From: Kordiimonas sp. SCSIO 12603
Lineage (GTDB): Bacteria; Pseudomonadota; Alphaproteobacteria; Sphingomonadales; Kordiimonadaceae
DNA: 64,000 nucleotides
NCBI RefSeq assembly: GCF_024398035.1
Contig: NZ_CP073748.1
Location: 301,501-365,500 of the forward strand
Direction: 5' to 3'
In this document: piece after piece, positions 37,188 through 44,368 of the stretch
How the letters are laid out: the number at the start of each line of letters is the position of its first letter
Position numbering within the stretch: position 1 is the first letter of the stretch
Translations under genes and position numbers: made by a program
The notes under the pieces: model-generated
Database searches by the model: none
Told to the model about the DNA's origin: nothing
Seen by the model: only the letters and a program-made list of their open reading frames with translations

Positions 37188-37751
37188 ATGAGCGCGTCGA
37201 AAAGAGATGAATTGGTCCAGAAAGCCCTGAAGGTTTTTTATCAGGAAGGCTTTCATGCAACTGGCATGGACAAACTGGTTGCCGAGACAAAAATCTCTAA
37301 AACTTCCATGTATAAACATTTCCGAACCAAGGAGGATTTGATTCTGGCGACCTTGCGCCTCAGGGATGAGCAATTCCGAAATTTCATGATCCGCCGTGCC
37401 CAAGAATTATCTTCCACACCAGAGGAAGAAATACTGGCGGTGTTTGATGCCCTATCCGAATGGTTCAAAGAAGACAAATTCAAAAGCTGCATGTTTATTA
37501 AAGCATCATCCGAGTATCAAAACCCTGAACATCCTATTCATGCAGTTTCCGCAGAACATAAACGCCTGATTAAAGTATATTTCAAAGAACTAGCTGATAA
37601 AGCAGGCTTGAAACACACAGAAGAGCTATCAAGAAAAATCCTGCTTCTTAAAGAAGGCGCGATCGTTATCGCACACCTTCATAGAGATATAGACCCATCT
37701 ATTGATGCTAAAGAAGCCGTGAAAGCACTGATTGATACACACCGAACCTAG
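37188..37751 (+). CDS. TetR family repressor
   Basis: A 187-residue TetR regulator. The DNA-binding domain is clear: KRDELVQKALKVFYQEGFHATGMD, then VAETKISKTSMYKHFRTKEDL at about residues 28-50. The C-terminal ligand domain (about 60-185) is helical and includes FKSCMFIKASSEY, a feature of a common alphaproteobacterial TetR group often linked to glutathione-related genes. The ATG at 37188 was preferred to a TTG nine bases upstream. It faces the GST operon, with three shared operators in the gap. Confidence 0.92.
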   Translation: MSASKRDELVQKALKVFYQEGFHATGMDKLVAETKISKTSMYKHFRTKEDLILATLRLRDEQFRNFMIRRAQELSSTPEEEILAVFDALSEWFKEDKFKSCMFIKASSEYQNPEHPIHAVSAEHKRLIKVYFKELADKAGLKHTEELSRKILLLKEGAIVIAHLHRDIDPSIDAKEAVKALIDTHRT

Positions 37752-37813
37752 AGTACAGGCTTGATCAAAACAGGCACGTACCTCAGTGAAAATATGAAAA
37801 ACCCTCTATATCC

Positions 37814-37821
37814 TTTGCAAA
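37814..37821. promoter_or_regulatory. TTTGCAAA palindrome upstream of lacI-type gene
   Basis: A small perfect palindrome about 100 bp before the regulator start; it is similar to the core of the operators described for this locus. On its own it could be chance. Confidence 0.35.
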
Positions 37822-37892
37822 AATAAAAGCCCTTTATTCTTATAGGTATTTCACTATTATAAGCTACTAACGGGAAACAATATCGTGCTTTT

Positions 37893-37909
37893 TTGCAAAA
37901 TAATGCAAC
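37893..37909. promoter_or_regulatory. Candidate LacI-type operator at its own promoter
   Basis: TTGCAAAATAATGCAAC is a perfect TTGCA-N6-TGCAA dyad that differs by one base over 16 positions from the site at 44061-44076. It lies 13 bp before the regulator's start, within the ribosome-binding area, so it may allow autoregulation. Confidence 0.6.
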
Positions 37910-37921
37910 GAGGGAGAGGGC

Positions 37922-38947
37922 ATGTCAGACAACGAAGAAGAAAGCCTGTATAGGCTAGAAGACTTGGCAGAACTTGCTGGTGTTTCCATCTCTACAGTAT
38001 CGCGTGCACTGAATGATAGCTCTCTGGTATCTGAGCGTACCAAGAAGAAAATATTGGCCCTCGCACAAAGCAATAACTATTCCGGCAAACTGAAAGAAAA
38101 GGTCTATACAGAAGAGGCCGAGAAAACAATCTCCATTATCATCCCGCCACCACAAGGCAGGGATACCCGGCTTTCCGACCCGTTCATTCTAGATTTAATA
38201 GGCGGCATTGGAGATGCGCTTAAAGAACGAAACTGTGACCTTCTGATATCACACCTGACACTGACAGATTATCATAGCGCTGCAAATCTGGTTGCAAGCG
38301 GCCGCTGTGATGGCCTGATTGTAATCGGCCAAAGTACGCTTCATAAACAACTGAACCAGTTAGCCGATATTAGAGTGCCATTTGTAGCCTGGGGTGCGCA
38401 GCTCCCAGACCAAAGCTACTGTTCCGTAGGCAGTGATAACCAACAGGGCGGCAGACGCGCGACAAGACACCTTATTCGCATGGGCCGAAAGCGCATTGCC
38501 TTTGTAGGGGAAACAGATGCGCCAGAAGTAGCTCTCCGCTTCAAAGGTTATCAGGAAGCCCTTGAAGAAGCAGGTATTGAACTGGATCAACGCCTAATCA
38601 GGCCCACTAATTTCTACCCGGAATCCGCCATGGAAGCGGTAGAGGAAATGCGAGAGTTGGGCATAGAATTTGACGGTGTCGTTGCAGCAAGTGATATGAT
38701 CGCTATCGGCGCCATGCGCGGCTTGATCCGTTCTGGTGTGAGAGTACCTGAAGACGTTTCGGTAATTGGGTATGATGATATTCTCGCAGCAGGCTTTTCA
38801 AGCCCTGCTCTTAGTACAATCAAACAGGATGTGACCAAGGCAGGCAGGCTTATGGTAAGCAAGCTGCTTCGACTTCTTGAAGGTGAAACAGTGCAGCCAT
38901 CTATTCTTCCAACGGATTTAATTATCCGCGAATCCTGCGGTTCTTAA
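37922..38947 (+). CDS. LacI family transcriptional regulator of the alpha-glucan locus
   Basis: A 341-residue LacI/GalR protein. The helix-turn-helix and hinge occupy about residues 9-58 (LEDLAELAGVSISTVSRALN). The ligand domain follows with CDGLIVIGQSTLH, FVAWGAQLPDQSYCSVGSDN, FVGETDAPEVALRFKGY and SVIGYDDILAAGFSSPALST. Strong ribosome site GAGGGAGAGGG. It is convergent with the amylase operon and sits at the edge of genes for maltodextrin use, so a MalR-like role is likely. Sites with a shared dyad occur at four promoters in the locus. Confidence 0.93.
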   Translation: MSDNEEESLYRLEDLAELAGVSISTVSRALNDSSLVSERTKKKILALAQSNNYSGKLKEKVYTEEAEKTISIIIPPPQGRDTRLSDPFILDLIGGIGDALKERNCDLLISHLTLTDYHSAANLVASGRCDGLIVIGQSTLHKQLNQLADIRVPFVAWGAQLPDQSYCSVGSDNQQGGRRATRHLIRMGRKRIAFVGETDAPEVALRFKGYQEALEEAGIELDQRLIRPTNFYPESAMEAVEEMRELGIEFDGVVAASDMIAIGAMRGLIRSGVRVPEDVSVIGYDDILAAGFSSPALSTIKQDVTKAGRLMVSKLLRLLEGETVQPSILPTDLIIRESCGS

Positions 38948-38964
38948 ACTCGCAGGCAAAGAAA

Positions 38965-38984
38965 AAGGGCCCTTTCAGGCCCTT
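38965..38984. terminator. Bidirectional terminator between the LacI-type gene and GH13
   Basis: AAGGGCC pairs with GGCCCTT around CTTTCA, with A runs before the left arm. It separates two convergent transcription units. Confidence 0.75.
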
Positions 38985-38990
38985 AAACTT

Positions 38991-40559
38991 CTATAGCTTC
39001 ATGATGTAACCACCGCAGACTGGAAGAGGCTTATCTGGTCCAGCCCCCATCAAAGGTAGAAGTATCTCACCCTCATAAGCCTCAGCGCACCAATCAGCTT
39101 CGGCTTCACCCAGATTAAATACACACAGTAGCTTTTCCTCCGCATCCTCACGGATAAAAGCAAGCACGGGCTCGTCGCTTTCAAGGAAAGTAATTGATCC
39201 CGCCTTAAGCGCTGAATGCTGTTTGCGGAACGCTATTAAATCACGCGTGAACTTTAGGTTTGAAATCTGCGTATTTTCCTGCTGACAAACGGCCAAATCA
39301 TAGTGCCGCTCATCAATAGGCAACCATGTATAGCTTGGCCAACCGCCAGATTCCGCCGCATTATGCCACGGCATCGGTGTTCGGCACCCATCGCGCCCCA
39401 ATGTATCAGGCCAGTTTTTAATGGCTTCTGGATCAACAAGACGTTCAAATGGAACATCTGCGTGCTGAAGACCAAGTTCCTCACCCTGATACATGAAAAT
39501 AGTTCCGCGCAGAGCAAGCAAAAGTGCGTTCATTGCATTCGCGAAATCCTGCCTGTTCTGTCCCCGCATCCAACGAGATACCACTCGCTTACGGTCATGG
39601 TTAGAGAAGGTCCACGAAGGCCAGCTATCCGTTTGGCCTTCCCAATCGATCAGTGCTTTTCTGATAGCGCCTGCGCTTAGATTATCTTCTTCAAGGAAGA
39701 TAAAACTGTAGGCGGTATGAAGCAGATCATCACCTTCTGTATATTCAGCCATTTCCTGCAAGGAGCGACGTCCGCCAACCTCAGCCACAGTGAACGCATC
39801 ATACTCATCCATCAAGGCACGCAGGCGCTTGAGGAATTTGGTGATATCCGGGTGAGACTGGTTATAGATTTGGTCCTGCATATCAAAAGGCTTGTTACTT
39901 TCAGCCCCTTCATAAGCGGGATTATCTCTGAGCTCAGGATCGTGCATATAGTGGTTAGTAGCATCGAGACGGAAGCCATCCACCCCACGCTCAAGCCAGA
40001 AACGGGCAACAGCTAGCATTTCTTCCTGAACATCTGGGTTATGAAGGTTCAGGTCAGGCTGTTCGGGCAGAAAGTTATGCATATAATATTGCTTACGGTG
40101 GGTACACCAAGTCCAGGCCGGACCAGCAAAAACTGCTTGCCAGTTGTTGGGTGGACCACCATCTGCCTTAGCATCCGCCCAAACGAACCAATCGGCTTTA
40201 TCCCCCTCCGGGCCCTTCCGGCTTTCTTTAAACCAATCGCATTCTATAGATGCATGGGAATAAACCTGATCAATAATAACCTTCAGACCAAGCGCATGCG
40301 CTTTTGCCAGCAATTTATCAAAGTCTTCAAGCGTTCCAAAGATAGAATCCACCTGCCTGAAATCAGAAACATCATAGCCAAAATCATGCATGGGTGATTT
40401 GAAGAAAGGTGATATCCAGATACCGTCCACACCAAGGCCCGCAACATAATCAAGCTTGCTTGTAATACCCTTCAAATCGCCAATACCATCCCCGTTGCTG
40501 TCGCAAAAACTACGCGGGTAGATTTGGTAAATTACTGCGCCTTGCCACCAGTTTAGCAC
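38991..40559 (-). CDS. GH13 alpha-glucosidase (oligo-1,6-glucosidase-like)
   Basis: A 522-residue cytoplasmic GH13 enzyme with no signal peptide. It begins VLNWWQGAVIYQIYPRSF, and catalytic regions are intact: nucleophile in VDGFRLDATNHY, acid/base Glu in FTVAEVGGRR, and SNHDRKRVVS. Start set at GTG 40559 with AAGGA 7 bases upstream; the longer ATG at 40604 would overlap the upstream gene by 23 bp. It likely hydrolyses short malto- or isomalto-oligosaccharides after uptake. It is the last gene of the MFS, amylase, GH13 operon. Confidence 0.93.
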   Translation of the reverse strand: MLNWWQGAVIYQIYPRSFCDSNGDGIGDLKGITSKLDYVAGLGVDGIWISPFFKSPMHDFGYDVSDFRQVDSIFGTLEDFDKLLAKAHALGLKVIIDQVYSHASIECDWFKESRKGPEGDKADWFVWADAKADGGPPNNWQAVFAGPAWTWCTHRKQYYMHNFLPEQPDLNLHNPDVQEEMLAVARFWLERGVDGFRLDATNHYMHDPELRDNPAYEGAESNKPFDMQDQIYNQSHPDITKFLKRLRALMDEYDAFTVAEVGGRRSLQEMAEYTEGDDLLHTAYSFIFLEEDNLSAGAIRKALIDWEGQTDSWPSWTFSNHDRKRVVSRWMRGQNRQDFANAMNALLLALRGTIFMYQGEELGLQHADVPFERLVDPEAIKNWPDTLGRDGCRTPMPWHNAAESGGWPSYTWLPIDERHYDLAVCQQENTQISNLKFTRDLIAFRKQHSALKAGSITFLESDEPVLAFIREDAEEKLLCVFNLGEAEADWCAEAYEGEILLPLMGAGPDKPLPVCGGYIMKL

Positions 40560-40581
40560 TCTTAAATCCTTATTATTCTTA

Positions 40582-42462
40582 TTATTTACAGTTTTTAGCA
40601 TCAAAAACAGCCCAGCTCAGCGGTGCCACTTCAAGCTCACCATCTTTGCTCACAGGCTTACTACCACTGATAAAACACATAGTGTCCGCAGATGCCTCAA
40701 ACGGGCGCTGTTCTTCCGCTGTATTCAAAACCACTATGAGCTTCTCACCAGATGTTTGATCTTCACGGCTAAAGGCAAAAATTCCCGCCTGATCTTCTGT
40801 TTTCAGAACAGTTTGCACACCACTTCTAAGCGCAACATGCGCACGCTTCAGGGCAGCAAATTCCTGAATAGTTTTATAAAGCGGGTGGTCCTGATTAAAG
40901 TTATCGACCTCAGGAGAGACATCACTACCGATGTTGTGGTTGTCGTTATATGACGCTACCTGACTTTCAAACATATCTTCGCGGGCATCCTGATCATGCC
41001 CATCACCCGTAAAACCCTGCTCGTCACCATAATAAATAACCGGCACACCACGCGTGAAGAACATAAGGGCATGTGCGAGCTTCGATCGCTTCAGCGCTTC
41101 TTCATCACTGATGCCTTCATTCTTTTCCATGATGAAACGGCCGATACGGCCCATATCATGGTTGCCGAGGAAGGTTGGCAGGATAGACGCATCATATTTC
41201 TCAGTTTTATAAAAACGGTCCTGCGCATAAAAATCTGCAAGCTTTGCTGTTGGCTGGCTTTCGCTGATCACGGCATTCGCAGTGCCCTGGAAACCAAAAT
41301 CAAGAACCGCCGGAAGACCGGATACTGTTGTATAGTGGCTCAGCTTCTCTGGATTAAACTCATAAACCTCACCGAACATATAAAATTCCGGCACACCAAC
41401 ACCATCAGCCGCTTTTTTAATAGCCGGCGCAAATTCCTGCCAGAAGCTATCGTTTACATGTTTCACAGTATCGATACGAAAGCCATCGATCTTAAATTCT
41501 TCCACCCAGAATTTGTAAATATCGATGAAACCTTTTTTCACGTCCGGATGCTCAGTGAACACATCATCAAGGCCAGCGAAATCACCGTAAAGAGAGCTTT
41601 CGCCTTTCCATTCACTATCACCGCGGTTGTGATAATACCGGATATCATTAAGCCACGCGGGCACTTTCACATTCTTCTCAGTTTCTGGTACGTATGGTGT
41701 GTAAGCAAAATTATTGTTGGTGAGTTTCGCGAAGTTTTCTGCTGTTTGATGCCCAACATCATCTCCCAGAAAACCTTCATTGATAGCGGTTCCATCCCCT
41801 TTACCAACTGTCGTATATGGGTAATCTGCTTTGCTGCGATAATCGCAGAGCGGTACATTCAGTGAGTTTTGCCCACTCGGATAACACTCTTCATACTTAA
41901 TAACGTCAGCTGTATGATTGGTGATGATATCGAAGATCACCTTCATATTGCGCTTGTGCGCCTCTTTCACCAAATCCTTCAGGTCATCATTCGTACCAAT
42001 ATGCGGATCAATCTGCGTAAAGTCCGTCACCCAGTAGCCATGATAACCGGCAGTTACATTCACCGTGTTACCTTGCGTTGGCTTGTTTTTGAAAATAGGC
42101 GTGAGCCAAACAGCACTAATCCCCATATCCGCCAGGTAATCTAGTTTAGCGGTGAGGCCTTTTAAATCGCCACCATGGAACATGCCTTTATGGGTTGGAT
42201 CAAAACCGTGATCGTTTAAACTGCCTTCAATACCGCCGTGATCATTCGATACATCACCATTATTGAAACGATCAGGCATTACAAAATACATTACGTCATC
42301 TGTAATAGGACGACTTTGATAAGGTGCCATATGCTCAGGGCGAATTGATGTACTCGTAACCGAAGGCTCAGTTTTAATTTCAGAAGCCTGTTCCTGCCCA
42401 CAAGCAGTTAAGGCTGTTGCTGCAAGGCAGAGAGCAAGTGTTTTTAACGCATATTTTTTCAT
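40582..42462 (-). CDS. GH13 alpha-amylase family lipoprotein
   Basis: A 626-residue exported enzyme. Residues 1-21 form a lipoprotein signal (lipobox LTAC), so it is anchored in the periplasm or outer membrane. Catalytic regions: IFDIITNHTADV, IDGFRIDTVKHVN (nucleophile), MFGEVYEFNP (acid/base) and LGNHDMGR. The organisation resembles cyclomaltodextrinase/neopullulanase-like periplasmic amylases. It starts 3 bp after the MFS transporter stop and is coupled to it. It probably cuts imported maltodextrins to oligosaccharides. Confidence 0.93.
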   Translation of the reverse strand: MKKYALKTLALCLAATALTACGQEQASEIKTEPSVTSTSIRPEHMAPYQSRPITDDVMYFVMPDRFNNGDVSNDHGGIEGSLNDHGFDPTHKGMFHGGDLKGLTAKLDYLADMGISAVWLTPIFKNKPTQGNTVNVTAGYHGYWVTDFTQIDPHIGTNDDLKDLVKEAHKRNMKVIFDIITNHTADVIKYEECYPSGQNSLNVPLCDYRSKADYPYTTVGKGDGTAINEGFLGDDVGHQTAENFAKLTNNNFAYTPYVPETEKNVKVPAWLNDIRYYHNRGDSEWKGESSLYGDFAGLDDVFTEHPDVKKGFIDIYKFWVEEFKIDGFRIDTVKHVNDSFWQEFAPAIKKAADGVGVPEFYMFGEVYEFNPEKLSHYTTVSGLPAVLDFGFQGTANAVISESQPTAKLADFYAQDRFYKTEKYDASILPTFLGNHDMGRIGRFIMEKNEGISDEEALKRSKLAHALMFFTRGVPVIYYGDEQGFTGDGHDQDAREDMFESQVASYNDNHNIGSDVSPEVDNFNQDHPLYKTIQEFAALKRAHVALRSGVQTVLKTEDQAGIFAFSREDQTSGEKLIVVLNTAEEQRPFEASADTMCFISGSKPVSKDGELEVAPLSWAVFDAKNCK

Positions 42463-42465
42463 GAT

Positions 42466-43989
42466 CTAAGCCTTTGGTTTTTCAATTATTAAAGTAACAA
42501 GCGCTGCAATCACCATGGAGGCGCCAGCAAAAATAAGCCCGTAAATAGCCTGCCCATCGAACAGCTCTGTAACGAGAAGACCAAGTGTGGTGGAAGCCAC
42601 GATCTGCGGAATAACAATAAAGAAATTAAAGACCCCCATATAGATACCCATCTTGTGGTGCGCGACTGCACTTGAAAGAAGCGAATAGGGGATGGAAAGA
42701 ATGGAAGCCCAGGCAAAACCAACAAGCCCCATGGAAACGAGAAGCCATACCGGATCTGTCACTACATAGAAGGAAGCAAGGCCGATACCGCCAAGAAGTA
42801 GGTTCAGCATGTGAATACGGCGACGGCCGATTTTATTAGACAACCCTGCAATAAAGATAGCTGCCCCAATGGTTACCAGATTACGAACCATATTAAGGAC
42901 ACCAGCCCAATCAGCACCATCATTATATAGTGTAGTTGTTGGATCGCTGGAGCCAAAATGATAAGCAGTTACCGCCGGGATAGTGAAAGACCACATAGCA
43001 AACATGGCAAACCATGAGAAAAACTGTACCACAGCCAGCTGCTTCATAATTTTTGGCATCAACATTAAATCATCTGTAATCTCAACCAGTGCACCTTCAG
43101 TTTTACCGGCACTTTTTTGCTTCGCCACCAAAAGGCGCAACAAGCCAAAAACCGCAACGCCACCTGAAAGAATATGCAGACGATAAGACCAGCCAAGGAA
43201 ATAAATAGCGGCAGACGCTGCAAGACCAACAACAAGCCAAAGCAAACCACCTTGTTGATGCTGCTCTGAGGTAACCACACCATCTTCACGCATAACCGTG
43301 ATATCAAGGCCATCATTCAGCTTTTCCACTTCCTCATTTGCCTTATTGAAAGCTTCAAGCTCCTCAGGGCTATATTCTTTAGTTGTGAAAACCGTCCAGA
43401 ACACGCAAATGAGAAGAATGATTCCGCCCGTATAAAATGCGTAGGAAACAGAATCTGGGATTATGCCTGCAGCCGCAGTATTTGAAACATCAAAAATATT
43501 AGTCATAATCCACGGCAACGCCGCCGCCACAGAAGCGCCAATGCCGATAAAGAAGGTTTGCATAGCGTATCCGAGTGAACGCTGACGTTCAGGCAACATA
43601 TCACCAACAAAAGCCCTGAATGGCTCCATCGCCACATTGAAAGAAGCATCCATCACCCAAAGCATACCAGCCGCAATCCAAAGGGTTGGAGAGCTAGGCA
43701 TAAAAAACAGTGCAATGGTGGATAGAATAGCGCCATAAAAGAAGTAAGGACGCCGTCGGCCCATACGGGTCCAGGTTTTATCGCTCATATAGCCAATAAT
43801 TGGCTGAACAATTAATCCGGTAAGAGGAGCAGCAACCCATAAAATAGCGATTTCATCAATGTCGGCACCAAGGGTTTGGAAAATACGACTTACATTACCA
43901 ACTTGTAACTCGAATCCGAACTGGATCCCCATAAATCCGAAACACATGTTCCAGATTTGCCAGAAACCTAGCTGTGGTTTTTGCTTCAT
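42466..43989 (-). CDS. MFS/GPH sugar transporter
   Basis: A 507-residue inner-membrane transporter with about 12 hydrophobic segments and a large charged central loop (about 185-260). The start MKQKPQLGFWQIWNMCFGFMGIQFGFELQ and GYMSDKTWTRMGRRRPYFF are hallmarks of the SLC45-like/MalY-type sugar:cation symporter group found next to amylase genes in Caulobacter and relatives. It would import maltose or maltodextrin from the periplasm. AGAAGG lies 8 bases upstream of the ATG. Confidence 0.92.
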   Translation of the reverse strand: MKQKPQLGFWQIWNMCFGFMGIQFGFELQVGNVSRIFQTLGADIDEIAILWVAAPLTGLIVQPIIGYMSDKTWTRMGRRRPYFFYGAILSTIALFFMPSSPTLWIAAGMLWVMDASFNVAMEPFRAFVGDMLPERQRSLGYAMQTFFIGIGASVAAALPWIMTNIFDVSNTAAAGIIPDSVSYAFYTGGIILLICVFWTVFTTKEYSPEELEAFNKANEEVEKLNDGLDITVMREDGVVTSEQHQQGGLLWLVVGLAASAAIYFLGWSYRLHILSGGVAVFGLLRLLVAKQKSAGKTEGALVEITDDLMLMPKIMKQLAVVQFFSWFAMFAMWSFTIPAVTAYHFGSSDPTTTLYNDGADWAGVLNMVRNLVTIGAAIFIAGLSNKIGRRRIHMLNLLLGGIGLASFYVVTDPVWLLVSMGLVGFAWASILSIPYSLLSSAVAHHKMGIYMGVFNFFIVIPQIVASTTLGLLVTELFDGQAIYGLIFAGASMVIAALVTLIIEKPKA

Positions 43990-44060
43990 ACCTCAAGCCT
44001 TCTCGTGAATCAGGCTGCCCTCCCCAGGTCAGCAACATATATATCTGGTCATACCAGTCA

Positions 44061-44096
44061 TTGCAAAAAAATGCAAAAATTATTTTTATATTGCAA
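44061..44096. promoter_or_regulatory. Candidate LacI-type operators upstream of the MFS operon
   Basis: TTGCAAAAAAATGCAA (44061-44076) is a perfect TTGCA-N6-TGCAA dyad; a further TTGCAA follows at 44091-44096. GCAA starts at 44063, 44073 and 44093, spacing 10 and 20 bp, so sites lie on the same face of the helix. Confidence 0.65.
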
Positions 44097-44224
44097 GAAC
44101 TACATAACTATAGTGTATGAAAAATTCAGCTAAGTTAATAGATACACAGGAAAAACCAGTAAAAATCTCGATTTTTTGGCATGTTGCTTCTAAATCACAA
44201 TTTGCTCTATTTATGCAATTTGAC

Positions 44225-44260
44225 GCAAAAAAATGAAAATATCTCTTGAGTTTTGCAAAA
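44225..44260. promoter_or_regulatory. Conserved 36-bp element upstream of the TonB receptor
   Basis: A 36-bp block running from GCAAAA to TTTTGCAAAA that matches the block at 47266-47301 at 31 of 36 positions. It holds a partial TTGCA-N6-TGCAA-like site at its left end and a perfect TTTTGCAAAA palindrome at its right end, 30 bp apart. Confidence 0.7.
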
Positions 44261-44368
44261 TATTCCGCAATTTTGCCATTAACAAAAAACTGTAACAAAA
44301 GACTTTGCTTTGGAAGGGCGCTATAAGTCACCCGTTACAGGAGGGTATGCACACAAAGGGGAGGATGC

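Larger units (their letters stand above)
43990..44368. promoter_or_regulatory. 379-bp divergent control region (MFS operon / TonB receptor)
   Basis: No gene is supported here; it is AT-rich regulatory DNA. On the MFS side are TTGCAA-type repeats at 44061, 44071 and 44091. On the receptor side are a long two-part element at 44225-44260 and GCAATTTTGCC near 44268-44278. An 81-residue minus-strand frame (44086-44331) runs across these sites and is rejected as a gene. Confidence 0.7.

Noticed and set aside
40559-40604. ATG start at 40604 for the GH13 alpha-glucosidase
   Set aside because: It overlaps the upstream gene and adds an Asn/Lys-rich leader; the GTG at 40559 has AAGGA at good spacing.
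40996-41865. 289-residue plus-strand frame antisense to the GH13 lipoprotein
   Set aside because: The opposite frame has all catalytic GH13 motifs. The antisense frame has no family features.
44086-44331. 81-residue minus-strand frame in the divergent control region
   Set aside because: It crosses the conserved operator-like repeats, has no ribosome site, no recognisable family, and an AT-rich composition.
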